Source: Ruminococcus flavefaciens ATCC 19208 (GTDB lineage: Bacteria > Bacillota > Clostridia > Oscillospirales > Ruminococcaceae). From it: DNA of 64,000 nt. The stretch is from positions 1 to 64,000 of the forward strand of contig NZ_JAEF01000024.1 in NCBI RefSeq assembly GCF_000518765.1. The letters run 5' to 3'. Below the pieces are notes generated by a model. The model was not told the DNA's origin, ran no database searches, and saw nothing but the letters and a program-made list of their open reading frames with translations. Positions 33,419-42,296 of this stretch are shown here, in pieces. Within the stretch, counting starts at the first letter, position 1; each line of letters begins with the position of its first letter. The position numbers were made by a program, and so were the translations under genes.

Positions 33419-34846
33419 ATGAGAAAAACAAAAATTGTATGTACTATTGGTCCTGCAACTGATGATGAAAATATCATGCGTGAGCTTATGCTGGCAGGCA
33501 TGAACGTTGCACGTTTCAACTTCTCTCACGGAGATTACGAGACACACGAAAAGCGTTTCCACGTTATAGAAAAGCTCCGCAAGGAACTTGACCTGCCTAT
33601 TGCAACTCTCCTTGACACAAAGGGGCCTGAGATACGTCTTGGCAAATTCGTTGACGACAAGCCTGTAGAGATACACGACGGTGACACCTACACCCTTACT
33701 ACAGACGATGTTCTCTGTACGGATAAAGTCGGAAGCATAAGCTTCAAGAAGCTGCCACGTGACGTGAGCATGGGTACAAGAATACTCATTAACGATGGTG
33801 TTATCGAGCTTCTTGCAGAAAAAGTAACTACCAACGAGATAGTATGCAAAGTAATTCACGGCGGAACACTTTCCAACAACAAGGGAATAAATGTACCCGG
33901 TGTAAAGCTCTCAATGCCATACCTCAGCGAAAGAGATATGGACGACCTTGAATTTGGTTCAAAAATGGGCTTTGATTTCATCGCCGCAAGCTTCGTGCGC
34001 ACAGCCGCAGATATCAATTACCTGAGAAAATTCACACAGAGCCTCGGCTGGTTCGATGTAAGAATAATCGCTAAGATAGAGAATACAGACGGCGTTGAGA
34101 ATATCGACGAGATACTCGAAGCCGCTGACGGTATCATGGTAGCCCGTGGAGATATGGGCGTTGAGATACCATTCGAGCAGATACCTGCAATACAGAAATC
34201 CCTTATCAAGAAGGGCTACAATGCAGGCAAGCAGGTCATCACAGCTACACAGATGCTGGAGTCTATGATAACAAATCCGCGGCCTACCCGTGCTGAGATA
34301 ACTGACGTTGCAAACGCTCTCTATGACGGCACAAGTGCTATCATGCTCTCGGGCGAGACAGCCGCAGGTGCTTACCCTGTCGAAGCTGTAAAGACTATGG
34401 CTCTTATTGCTGAGACTACCGAAAACAATATCAATTACAAAGCTCGCTTCTCGTCACGTCGCGCAGATCAGAACGGTACAGTTGCTGAGGCTATCGCTCA
34501 CGCTACCGTTACTACTGCTCACGACCTTAATGCAAGAGCTATTATCACTGTATCTCTCGGCGGACAGACTGCAAGACTTATTTCCAAATACCGTCCCAGC
34601 TGTCCTATCATAAGCTGTACTATGAGCGAAGTGGTATGCCGTCAGATGAATATGAGCTGGGGCGTTATACCGTTCATTATAGACGAAAAGACCAATACCG
34701 ACGACCTCTTCGCAGCAGCCGTTGAAGCAGCAGAGTCCCACAGACTTGTTGAGGACGGCGACCTTGTGGCTATCACCGCAGGCGTGCCTCTCGGTGTATC
34801 GGGTACTACTAACCTTATGAAAGTTGAGAAAATAGGCGGTAAATAA
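33419..34846 (+). CDS. pyk: Pyruvate kinase
   Basis: The product is 475 residues, typical for the form without the extra C-terminal PEP-utiliser domain. It converts phosphoenolpyruvate and ADP to pyruvate and ATP, the last step of glycolysis. Signature stretches are NFSHGDYETHEKR, LLDTKGPEIRLGKF, IIAKIENTDGVENIDEIL with the catalytic lysine, VARGDMGVEIPFEQIP and TATQMLESMI. The C-terminal domain (NGTVAEAIAHATV to GTTNLMKVEKIG) is complete. The ribosome site is AAGGTGA. It lies between the helicase gene and a membrane protein gene that starts two bases after its stop. Confidence 0.97.
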   Translation: MRKTKIVCTIGPATDDENIMRELMLAGMNVARFNFSHGDYETHEKRFHVIEKLRKELDLPIATLLDTKGPEIRLGKFVDDKPVEIHDGDTYTLTTDDVLCTDKVGSISFKKLPRDVSMGTRILINDGVIELLAEKVTTNEIVCKVIHGGTLSNNKGINVPGVKLSMPYLSERDMDDLEFGSKMGFDFIAASFVRTAADINYLRKFTQSLGWFDVRIIAKIENTDGVENIDEILEAADGIMVARGDMGVEIPFEQIPAIQKSLIKKGYNAGKQVITATQMLESMITNPRPTRAEITDVANALYDGTSAIMLSGETAAGAYPVEAVKTMALIAETTENNINYKARFSSRRADQNGTVAEAIAHATVTTAHDLNARAIITVSLGGQTARLISKYRPSCPIISCTMSEVVCRQMNMSWGVIPFIIDEKTNTDDLFAAAVEAAESHRLVEDGDLVAITAGVPLGVSGTTNLMKVEKIGGK

Positions 34847-34848
34847 TA

Positions 34849-35847
34849 ATGACTACCCAGAAACAAAACAGAATATTTGAAATAATCTTAGGTGTGATCT
34901 TAATTGTACTTTCAATAATATCATTTAAATCATTCATAAGATCATATTTCCCGTATTCAAGACATATTTCATGGGATGATATCAAAGATTTTTTCAGCAT
35001 GGGAAAATACGCAGTGCTGGCAACGATCAATCTTATTGCCGTACTATTTCAGGCAGTATTTGGTTTAATGCTGATAACGGGAAAATACACTAAATCTTGG
35101 CTTCAGATACCGTTAGCCATAACAACTGCGGCACGTATAATCTCTACGTATATCGTATGGCTTATCATCGAACTAATAACAGGTGACATCGAATACAGTG
35201 ACTTTTCACGATACTTTGCAACAAAGCAATTTATTTGCCTCATCATTGCGCCATTGATCGAAACAATAGGCATTATTGTGGCTTTTATGACTATAAACAA
35301 AAAAATAATCTGGAAATCAAGGAAAAGTCTCCTCATATACTCTTTAGCAGGAACAGCTGCAAGTATCATCTTATCAGCCGTAACAAATCTGGCTGCTGTT
35401 TCAGCGCTCATTTTCCTGATACCGTGCTTCGTTCAGCCATATGCAAGCAAACGCAGCATCAAAGGCATTATAGGTGAGATAGCAGCTATATTATGTTCAC
35501 TGTCATATTACATAGTATGCTGGCTTGTCAACAAGATCTATGACTCTGAAAATGAGGCGTTATATAATTTCTTCTTTGGCACTAACCATGCCATCGACCT
35601 TCGCCACTTTGATGTTCGCTCCTTCTTAGAGTGGGCTCTAAGATTAACATCTCTCCTCATACCTCTTATCCTGTTTGAGAGACAGGTGGGAGAACTTAAA
35701 GAGGAAGAAGCTTCCGAGCATATAAGTGTGATAAAAAAGCTTGACGCTGTATTATTCAAGAATAATGACGAAGAAGCTGACGACGAGTACAGCGAGGAAG
35801 ACGACGAGTACTCAGACGAGGAAGAAAGCGATGACGATAACGACTGA
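34849..35847 (+). CDS. Polytopic membrane protein with acidic C-terminal tail
   Basis: The product is 332 residues. Seven or so hydrophobic segments are visible, beginning IFEIILGVILIVLSIISF and including VLATINLIAVLFQAVFGLMLI, ICLIIAPLIETIGIIVAFM and a final LLIPLILF. The last 30 residues are almost entirely D and E (DEYSEEDDEYSDEEE). No transporter signature is recognised. It starts two bases after pyk and overlaps the following GNAT gene by 17 bases, so it is probably transcribed with them. The acidic tail may bind cations or a basic partner. Confidence 0.75.
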   Translation: MTTQKQNRIFEIILGVILIVLSIISFKSFIRSYFPYSRHISWDDIKDFFSMGKYAVLATINLIAVLFQAVFGLMLITGKYTKSWLQIPLAITTAARIISTYIVWLIIELITGDIEYSDFSRYFATKQFICLIIAPLIETIGIIVAFMTINKKIIWKSRKSLLIYSLAGTAASIILSAVTNLAAVSALIFLIPCFVQPYASKRSIKGIIGEIAAILCSLSYYIVCWLVNKIYDSENEALYNFFFGTNHAIDLRHFDVRSFLEWALRLTSLLIPLILFERQVGELKEEEASEHISVIKKLDAVLFKNNDEEADDEYSEEDDEYSDEEESDDDND

Positions 35848-36328
35848 GCGACTTCTCCTTCGTCCCCTCACACTTGACGATGCGGAAGCTGCCTTTGAAT
35901 GGACAGGCGATGAAAGAGTTGCAAAGTATATGATATACTCCACTCACGAGAGCATTGAAACTACAAAAGAGTGGCTGCGAACAGTAAAGTCCACGGATAC
36001 ACAGTTCGAGTTTGGCTTTGTGCGCAAAAGCGACGGTAAGCTAATCGGCTCAGGCGGCATAAGGCTGTACGATGACGGCTTCTGGGAATTCGGCTATAAC
36101 TTCCGCTATGACTGCTGGGGCATGGGCTACGCTACGGAAGCTTCAAAGGCTATGATAGACAATGTACGGAGCAGGTACGGCGATATAAGGCTGAAAGCAG
36201 AATGTGCTGCGGAGAATACAGCCTCCGCACACGTAATAGAAAAGTGCGGACTGCACTTTGTGAGCTTCGGCGAATACCAGAGCTATGACGGCTTAAAGAC
36301 ATTCAGATCAAAAAAGTTTGAGTTATAA
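35831..36328 (+). CDS. GNAT-family N-acetyltransferase (RimJ/RimL type)
   Basis: The product is 165 residues from ATG 35831, with GAGGAAG upstream; a longer frame from 35741 overlaps the acidic tail of the previous gene and is a shadow. The sequence TERLLLRPLTLDDAEAAFEW, the substrate-side GSGGIRLYD and the acetyl-CoA loop GMGYATEASKAM, with ENTASAHVIEKCGL, are those of acetyltransf_3 proteins that acetylate protein N-termini or small amines. The substrate is not predictable. Confidence 0.9.
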   Translation: MTITTERLLLRPLTLDDAEAAFEWTGDERVAKYMIYSTHESIETTKEWLRTVKSTDTQFEFGFVRKSDGKLIGSGGIRLYDDGFWEFGYNFRYDCWGMGYATEASKAMIDNVRSRYGDIRLKAECAAENTASAHVIEKCGLHFVSFGEYQSYDGLKTFRSKKFEL

Positions 36329-36379
36329 AGCCAAACTAAGCACTAATAAATAACAACTTACAGGAAAGCAGGTCATTTT

Positions 36380-36682
36380 ATGATAAAGCATATCGTAATG
36401 TTCAAATTAAAGGAAGCTGACGGCAGAAGCGAGTACGAAAACGCTCTCGAAGCACAGAAGCGTTTCGACAATGTTATTGCTAATGTCAAGGAATTGAAAA
36501 AAGGCGAGGTAGTTATCAACTCCAAGGACGCTCCCGAGAGCAACTACACTATCTCTCTTCTCTGCGATTTTGACAGCATCGATGACCTGAACGCATATCA
36601 GGTACATCCTGCTCACCTTGAATTCGGTAAATTCATCGGCAGCGTGAAAACTGACAGAGCCTGCATCGACTACGAATACTGA
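36380..36682 (+). CDS. Dabb (stress-responsive alpha/beta barrel) domain protein
   Basis: The product is 100 residues, starting MIKHIVMFKLKE, with VKELKKGEVVINS and YTISLLCDFDSIDDLNAYQVHPAHLEF. The central HxxH (HPAH) and the strand order match the Dabb family. Dabb proteins form dimeric ferredoxin-like barrels; the small stand-alone bacterial ones have no defined reaction. The ribosome site is AGGAAAGCAGG. A perfect 9-bp hairpin (36690-36712) follows the gene. Confidence 0.9.
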   Translation: MIKHIVMFKLKEADGRSEYENALEAQKRFDNVIANVKELKKGEVVINSKDAPESNYTISLLCDFDSIDDLNAYQVHPAHLEFGKFIGSVKTDRACIDYEY

Positions 36683-36689
36683 TAACTTT

Positions 36690-36712
36690 TCTCACGTCCA
36701 AAAGACGTGAGA
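36690..36712. terminator. Intergenic hairpin after the Dabb gene
   Basis: TCTCACGTC and GACGTGAGA pair around CAAAA. There is no strong T-run on the plus strand, so termination may be partial. Confidence 0.5.
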
Positions 36713-36744
36713 ATTGTATATATACACAAACGGAGGTAGAAAAC

Positions 36745-37488
36745 ATGGTAAACGTGAAAGGCAGATGGGCACTTATAACAGGTGCCAGCAGAGGTCTCGG
36801 CTATCTTGCAGCTATATATATGGCTAAGCTCGGCTGCAACCTCGTACTTCACAGCAGGACAGAAGAGCACTGTAAAAAAGTCCTCGATGAAGTAAAAGCT
36901 CTTGGCGTTGACGCTTACATTGTGACAGCAGAGTTATCAGACATGGATCAGGTAGAAGCTATGTGCAGAAAAATAGACGAAAACGGCACAAAGCTGGACA
37001 TAATTCTCAACAATGCAGGTCTTCAGATCGCATACAGAACCGAATACCTCACCACCCCCGCTTCAGACTATGACATAAGCTTCAAGATCAATACCACTGC
37101 ACCGATGATGATATGCTACCACTTCCTTCCTCAGATGAAGGAGCGCGGCTTCGGACGTATCGTAAATACTACAAGCGGTATCGACCTTGAACCCGAGCAG
37201 GCAGGCTACTCCGCAGCTAAAGCTGCCCTCAACAAGGTAACACGCGACCTCGGCAAGAATTATGAGGGTACAGATGTTACGCTCAGCCTTACAGATCCGG
37301 GCTGGTGCAGAACAGACCTGGGCGGTCCTAAAGCACCTAATTCGCCCGAAAGCGCACTCCCAGGCATACTGGTAGGAGCTTTTGTAGACGATAAGAAAAA
37401 CGGACGTATATTCTCGGCACAGGAGTTCACGGGTATGACTCTTGAGGACGCTGTTGCCAAGGCTGAAAAGCAGGCGGGAGTATACTAA
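36745..37488 (+). CDS. Short-chain dehydrogenase/reductase
   Basis: The product is 247 residues, a classical SDR. The NAD(P)-binding motif is TGASRGLG. NNAG is at residues about 91-94. The catalytic serine lies in NTTSG, and the Y-x-x-x-K is in AGYSAAKAAL. The arginine in LHSRT after the second strand favours NADP. It catalyses an alcohol/carbonyl oxidoreduction on an unknown substrate. The ribosome site is GGAGG. A GC-rich hairpin (37497-37516) separates it from folC. Confidence 0.92.
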   Translation: MVNVKGRWALITGASRGLGYLAAIYMAKLGCNLVLHSRTEEHCKKVLDEVKALGVDAYIVTAELSDMDQVEAMCRKIDENGTKLDIILNNAGLQIAYRTEYLTTPASDYDISFKINTTAPMMICYHFLPQMKERGFGRIVNTTSGIDLEPEQAGYSAAKAALNKVTRDLGKNYEGTDVTLSLTDPGWCRTDLGGPKAPNSPESALPGILVGAFVDDKKNGRIFSAQEFTGMTLEDAVAKAEKQAGVY

Positions 37489-37496
37489 AAAACACA

Positions 37497-37516
37497 GGGG
37501 GCGGCACTGCCGCCCC
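37497..37516 (+). terminator. GC-rich hairpin between the SDR gene and folC
   Basis: GGGGCGGC and GCCGCCCC arms surround a very short loop. It lacks a T-run, so it may be a processing site or a weak terminator. Confidence 0.45.
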
Positions 37517-37544
37517 GTTAACATTACTAATATAAGGAGACACC

Positions 37545-38798
37545 ATGAACATTGAAGAATGCATGAGCTTCATAAATTCCTACACAAAATCAGGCGGCAG
37601 GATAACCGATCTTTCCCGTGCAGCCGATCTTATGGAGCGTATAGGAGATCCGCAGAAAAGGCTCAGATTCGTACACATTGCAGGTACTAACGGCAAGGGC
37701 TCTACCCTTGAATATATCGCAAATGCCTTGCAGCTTTCGGGCTACAAGACGGGCAAATTCACCTCGCCTTTTATCCTCAGATACAACGACAGGATACGCA
37801 TAAACGATGACGAGATAGACGAGGAGTCCCTATGCAGCATCGCCGAATTCGTCAAGGAGCGCGTTGGCGATATGGCTTATTCGCAGTTCGAGATAACTAT
37901 GGCTATAGCTCTGCTCTGGTATGAGCGTGAGAAGTGCGATATCGTTGTTCTCGAAACAGGTATAGGCGGACTCCTTGACTGCACAAACGTTATACCTCCG
38001 CCGCTCATCTCCGTTATTACCTCTATTTCTCTCGACCATACCGCGCTTCTCGGTGAAACTGTGGAGGAGATAGCTGTACACAAGGCAGGCATCATCAAAA
38101 GCGGCTCTGCTGTTGTGCTGTCCGAGGACAATCCAGACAGTGTACGCGAGATAGTACGTAATACCGCAGAAAAAGTCGGTGCGGAGCTTATCCCCTGCGA
38201 GCCCTGTCCTCCCGATGCTGACGGCGGACTATTCTCCCCTTTCATGTACAGAGGTATCAAGCTCACACCTGCAATGGCTGGCATACACCAGAAGTACAAC
38301 GCGCAAACTGCCATAACTGCCTGCATTTACCTCAGAAGCAAGGGCTTTGAGATAAGTGACAGTGCTATAATCAAATCAGTTGAGACTACACAGGTACGCG
38401 CCCGTGTGCAGTACATAGACGGTGAGCCGCCTGTTATCGTTGACGGCGGACACAACCCCGCAGGAGTTGCCATGCTGTCGCTTATGCTCATGTATCTCAG
38501 CACACGCGGTAAGAAGATATACACTGTTATGGGCATGGTGGACTCAAAGGACTACATAGAATGTGTAAAGAAGATATCGTCACTTTCGGACAAGCTTTTT
38601 GCAGTAGACGGCTTTGCTCCCAATGCAGTACCCTCGGAAACTATCGCAGATATAGCAAGCTTCCGCACGGAAGTAGAGGCAGGTACACTTGAGGAATGTG
38701 CAGAAAAGGCAAAGGCTCTTGCCCTTGAAAACAACGGCATCGCTGTTATATGCGGCTCTCTTTACCTTGCAAGTCAGTACCTCAATGAGAACAGGTGA
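37545..38798 (+). CDS. folC: Folylpolyglutamate synthase / dihydrofolate synthase
   Basis: The product is 417 residues, the usual size. It adds glutamate to folates, and often also to dihydropteroate, using ATP. The Mur-ligase-type P-loop is GTNGKGST, followed by GKFTSPFILRYNDRIRIN, which binds folate, the metal-binding ETGIGGLLDCTN and SLDHTALLGET. The C-terminal domain begins after RVQYIDGEPPVIVDGGHNPAG. It overlaps the next gene's ribosome site by a few bases, so the two are coupled. Confidence 0.95.
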   Translation: MNIEECMSFINSYTKSGGRITDLSRAADLMERIGDPQKRLRFVHIAGTNGKGSTLEYIANALQLSGYKTGKFTSPFILRYNDRIRINDDEIDEESLCSIAEFVKERVGDMAYSQFEITMAIALLWYEREKCDIVVLETGIGGLLDCTNVIPPPLISVITSISLDHTALLGETVEEIAVHKAGIIKSGSAVVLSEDNPDSVREIVRNTAEKVGAELIPCEPCPPDADGGLFSPFMYRGIKLTPAMAGIHQKYNAQTAITACIYLRSKGFEISDSAIIKSVETTQVRARVQYIDGEPPVIVDGGHNPAGVAMLSLMLMYLSTRGKKIYTVMGMVDSKDYIECVKKISSLSDKLFAVDGFAPNAVPSETIADIASFRTEVEAGTLEECAEKAKALALENNGIAVICGSLYLASQYLNENR

Positions 38799-38803
38799 TG
38801 ATA

Positions 38804-39205
38804 ATGAAAAGGATAATAGCTGCCTGCGGAAATGACTGTTCAGTCTGTCCACGGTATAATGCGCCGCCATACAAAAAGACAAAAGCCGAGCTGCATCACA
38901 CTGCCGAGCTTTGGTACAAAATAGGCTACCGCGACCATGTGGTATCAAATGACGAGATATCCTGCAATGGCTGTAGTCCCGAAAACTGGTGCAGATACCA
39001 TGTTATCAACTGCTGCAGCGAGAAAAACATCGAGAACTGTTCACAGTGCGCAGAATATCCCTGCGACAATATGAGAGAATGCTTTACGGTAACAAGCTCC
39101 TTTGAGCCGAAATGTCGTCAAGTCTGCACATATGATGAATACGCAGTCATGAGCAGAGCGTTCTTTGAAAAAGAGAAAAACCTCAACGAACTACGCAAAA
39201 AATGA
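38804..39205 (+). CDS. DUF3795 cysteine-rich protein
   Basis: The product is 133 residues. ATG 38804 is chosen because AGGTGA at 38792-38797 is well spaced for it; a GTG at 38795 is inside that site. The start IIAACGNDCSVCPRY and the later ISCNGCSPENWC, INCCSEKNIENCSQCAEYPC give about twelve cysteines in C-x2-C pairs, the DUF3795 pattern, probably binding zinc or an iron-sulfur centre. The function is unknown. It is the last gene of the folC unit, ended by a strong terminator. Confidence 0.88.
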   Translation: MKRIIAACGNDCSVCPRYNAPPYKKTKAELHHTAELWYKIGYRDHVVSNDEISCNGCSPENWCRYHVINCCSEKNIENCSQCAEYPCDNMRECFTVTSSFEPKCRQVCTYDEYAVMSRAFFEKEKNLNELRKK

Positions 39206-39206
39206 A

Positions 39207-39237
39207 AAAAGTCCGTGAATATTCACGGACTTTTTAT
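39207..39237. terminator. Bidirectional terminator
   Basis: AAAAAGTCCGTGAA and TTCACGGACTTTTT form a long perfect stem between convergent genes, with A and T runs serving both directions. Confidence 0.92.
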
Positions 39238-39238
39238 T

Positions 39239-40891
39239 TTAACTGTAATTCTTTGCTATTCTGTAATCTATAGAGCCTGTGAACGGGTCATAGATTATAT
39301 CCTCATTGGTATCTTTTGCTACAAGATATGTGCTCTTATAGAACAGCGGCACAAAACCGAACTTATCAAGTATGCCTTTTTCGGCAGCTGTGTAGCTGTT
39401 TACAAGCTCGGTAACAGATGAACTCTTCAGTACGTCATCGGTATTGAAGCCGTCTACTGCTGCGTGTTTAAGGCAATCTGTAGTTCTGAACTTATCAAGC
39501 ACAGCAAGTCCGCTGTTGAAATCGCCCTTGACAGGATAAAGCGCGATACTGTAATCGCCGCTCTCTATCCTCTCGTTGAATTCCTTTGAGGTAAGGTCCT
39601 CGATACCTATATAAATACCGAGGCTGTCCTGCCAGTGCTGAGAAAGCACATGGAGATAACGGGAATCAACTGTGCTCGAATCAACGATTATCTTTACGCT
39701 CTCCACAGAGCTCACTTTAAGCTCGCTCTTTGCCTTTGCAAGCGCGTCCGCAGCCGCTTTTGTATCGTAAATATCAAACTGTTTCTCAGATGAAAGCTCA
39801 CGGTAGCTTCTTCCCACAATGTCAACAGCAGGCGGTATGATTCCGTAAGCAGGCTGTATATCACTGCCTGTCTCGCCTTTAAGAGCTTCTCTGTCTGCGG
39901 CAAGTGCAACTGCCCTGCGAAGATTTTCATTTGAGTAGAGCTTATCCGACGGATTGAAAATAAGTCCGAGAGTCATTGCCTTATAGCCTGAGATGTGATA
40001 CTTTTTCGGATTGTATCCCCCCACCTTGACAGACGAAAAGCACTCAGCCGTATCGTCCTTAAAGCACTGCTTCACAGCAGCCTCGCTTTTTTCAATGGAA
40101 AAGCTTACAAAAGTCGGGTATATATCATAGCTTTCGTTTTCATTTACCTCGTTCTTGCGCATATAAAGTATATTTGCATTTCCATAGGGGTCGTAATACC
40201 ACTGACGCACATAGAACGGTCCGTTAGACATTACCGATCTGTCGTCCAGTCCGTATCGACCTTTCGTGGACAGGAAGAACTCCTCATTGCAGGGATAAGC
40301 CGCAGGTGTTGCAAGCAGGCTAAGGAACTCCGCACAAGGATAATCAAGGGATATCTCAAGTGTATAGTCGTCCTTTGCCACGACCTCAAGAGCTTCCATA
40401 GAATGAGCATTATCCCTTGCAAGTCTGCTGCCGCTCAGACACATGAATTCGCTTGCGAAGGGTGAATGCATATTCGGGTCAAGTATTCTCCTGAGAGCAA
40501 AAACGTAATCGTCTGCCGTAACAGGAAAATACTCATCATCGTCTATTATATCATCATTGTTTTCATCAAAGAACCAGTAATTGTCCTCACGCAGATGAAA
40601 TGTGTAGACGCAGCCGTCCGCGGAAACACTGTAATCCTTAGCGTTGCAGCAGGATATACTGCCGTTTTCGTCCTTCATAACAAGTCCGCTGTAAAGGTTT
40701 TTGATGACCGTAGCGGAGGAAGGGTCTGTAGCGTACTGCGGGTCAAGGCTTTTCGGATTGTACGCAAGAGCGGCGCGGTACATATGACCTGAACCGTCAC
40801 CCTTTTTATTGCCGCTGCCGCAGCCCGTAACACCTGTAATGCACATGACCGCACAAGCTGCGATGCTGAATATCTTTCTCTTTTCTTTCAC
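39239..40891 (-). CDS. Oligopeptide-type ABC transporter substrate-binding lipoprotein
   Basis: The product is 550 residues from GTG 40891, which has GGAG six bases upstream; ATG codons at 40903 and 40930 are alternatives. The signal is IFSIAACAVMCITGVTGCGSG, with the lipidation cysteine near residue 24. The SBP_bac_5 fold follows: YNPKSLDPQYATDPSSATVIKN at the start of the ligand lobe, YTFHLREDNYWFF, the ADDYVFALRRILDP block, then LGLIFNPSDKLYSNENLRRAVALAADREAL. It should bind peptides outside the membrane for an Opp-type importer. No permease genes are adjacent, so it is an orphan binding protein. The convergent stop abuts the terminator at 39207. Confidence 0.9.
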   Translation of the reverse strand: MKEKRKIFSIAACAVMCITGVTGCGSGNKKGDGSGHMYRAALAYNPKSLDPQYATDPSSATVIKNLYSGLVMKDENGSISCCNAKDYSVSADGCVYTFHLREDNYWFFDENNDDIIDDDEYFPVTADDYVFALRRILDPNMHSPFASEFMCLSGSRLARDNAHSMEALEVVAKDDYTLEISLDYPCAEFLSLLATPAAYPCNEEFFLSTKGRYGLDDRSVMSNGPFYVRQWYYDPYGNANILYMRKNEVNENESYDIYPTFVSFSIEKSEAAVKQCFKDDTAECFSSVKVGGYNPKKYHISGYKAMTLGLIFNPSDKLYSNENLRRAVALAADREALKGETGSDIQPAYGIIPPAVDIVGRSYRELSSEKQFDIYDTKAAADALAKAKSELKVSSVESVKIIVDSSTVDSRYLHVLSQHWQDSLGIYIGIEDLTSKEFNERIESGDYSIALYPVKGDFNSGLAVLDKFRTTDCLKHAAVDGFNTDDVLKSSSVTELVNSYTAAEKGILDKFGFVPLFYKSTYLVAKDTNEDIIYDPFTGSIDYRIAKNYS

Positions 40892-40929
40892 ATTTATCTC
40901 CATTCTTTTTTCAAATGCTCTGACAACCA

Positions 40930-40960
40930 AAATAGTCCCCCTGAGTCGGGGGACATTTTT
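40930..40960 (-). terminator. Terminator of the VanY-like gene
   Basis: GTCCCCC and GGGGGAC pair around a six-base loop, with A-rich flank on the plus strand giving the T-run on the minus strand. Confidence 0.8.
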
Positions 40961-40963
40961 GCT

Positions 40964-42019
40964 TTAATTCATGCTTACAGTTACAATAAATCCGTCAACA
41001 TTATTTCCCGAAACAGTATATGTCTTGTTTGCGGGTACAGGAACATCTGTATTTCCTGTTGGATTTGCGGGAGCATAGTATATCTGATAAAGCTTATTTC
41101 CGACTGTTACCTCAATAGGTTCGTCCTTAGTATGTGCTTTAAGCTCGTTTATATACTCCTCCAGCGAGTAATTGTTCTGCTTCATATATACAGCATGAGG
41201 AGCACCTACATATCTGTATGTATAATCTCTTGCGCGCTCACTTGTCGAGCCTTCCTTTCCCTCAGGAAAGCGCACTACAAAGCCGTAATCTGCGGCATTT
41301 TCATATATCCAGCTGTAAACGCCTGTAGGCGAATAGTATCCCGATGTTGAATCCTTCGGAACTATAGCCATATCAAAGCTTCTGCCAGTATGATAATCGG
41401 AATAGCCGCCCTGGAACTGAGAATTACCGTTGTAATACTTGTCATTCTGTTCCTCAAGTGTACGATAGCCGCCGATAACATAGATATCGGAATTATTCTC
41501 AGCCTCATAGAAAGCCTGCATGAGTGCCTGAACCTGTGCAAGTGCTTCCTTGTCAAGCTTTGTTACCATATCGCTTACGTGGAATGCTACGCCGTCTATA
41601 GTATCATAAATTGATACAAGCTCGATATCGTCCTCAGGGAATTTATACTCATGGTCTGAATTAACGAGAATGAGATTTCCTCGGTTGATATCAGCTGCGT
41701 TATGTACTTCTGTTGTATACAGCGACTCTGACGGCTTCTGTCCGTCGGGAGTGCCTGTTATAAGAGAACTTGTCTCATTACTTGTAATAAGACCGTCAAT
41801 AATTGAAGACTGCTGTGTATTATCAGTATTTGATGCCTGAGTCGTCGATGCGGAGGTGGGTTTCTTTTCCTTGTCCGAACAGCTCTTACAGCATGATGCA
41901 AGCACCACCACAAGAACTACGAGAACAAGGACTACCGCAACGAGTCTGTCATATCTTACCTTATAGCGCTTTGATACTTTATCTCTTTTGCGGTTTCTTC
42001 GTTTATCTCCGTTAGTCAT
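40964..42019 (-). CDS. Membrane-anchored D-alanyl-D-alanine carboxypeptidase (VanY-like)
   Basis: The product is 351 residues. A basic N-terminus precedes a single TM helix (LVAVVLVLVVLVVVLASCC). An S/T-rich linker follows, and then the VanY/peptidase M15B domain: IYVIGGYRTLEEQNDKYY, and SDYHTGRSFDMAI with the zinc-binding H-x6-D pair, then the second histidine in VGAPHAVYM. It should trim the terminal D-alanine of peptidoglycan stems outside the membrane. The last 60 residues form an additional beta domain. There are no van resistance genes nearby, so a role in wall metabolism is more likely than glycopeptide resistance. Confidence 0.9.
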   Translation of the reverse strand: MTNGDKRRNRKRDKVSKRYKVRYDRLVAVVLVLVVLVVVLASCCKSCSDKEKKPTSASTTQASNTDNTQQSSIIDGLITSNETSSLITGTPDGQKPSESLYTTEVHNAADINRGNLILVNSDHEYKFPEDDIELVSIYDTIDGVAFHVSDMVTKLDKEALAQVQALMQAFYEAENNSDIYVIGGYRTLEEQNDKYYNGNSQFQGGYSDYHTGRSFDMAIVPKDSTSGYYSPTGVYSWIYENAADYGFVVRFPEGKEGSTSERARDYTYRYVGAPHAVYMKQNNYSLEEYINELKAHTKDEPIEVTVGNKLYQIYYAPANPTGNTDVPVPANKTYTVSGNNVDGFIVTVSMN

Positions 42020-42183
42020 AAAACGAAATCGCTCCTTAAAGAATATTCGGTTATAATCAGACAGCCGCTATGCTTTCAGAGGGTTATATGCGTACTGCCT
42101 GTCCATTGACCGCATACAAATGCGGTATTCTCCAAAAATTGCTCCCCAATATGATTTTCACGCAAAAATTGCTCATACTCAGT

Positions 42184-42212
42184 ATTATATCACAAATCTT
42201 TGTACTTGTAAA
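42184..42212 (-). promoter_or_regulatory. Promoter and long leader of the VanY-like gene
   Basis: On the minus strand TTTACA (42212-42207), 17 bases, TATAAT (42189-42184) with extended TG. The leader is about 160 bases. It contains GAGCAATTTTTG twice within 50 bases, and a hairpin ACCGCAT/ATGCGGT (about 42109-42126). Confidence 0.7.
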
Positions 42213-42296
42213 GTGTTTTTTTGATTTTTTGCACTAAAAGGCTATATAAATTCCCACATAATTCAAAGCTCGGTATACAAAATAGACAAATAAGCC

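Noticed and set aside
40964-42019. Glycopeptide resistance gene cluster
   Set aside because: Only a VanY-like carboxypeptidase is present; there are no VanH, VanX, ligase or two-component genes nearby.
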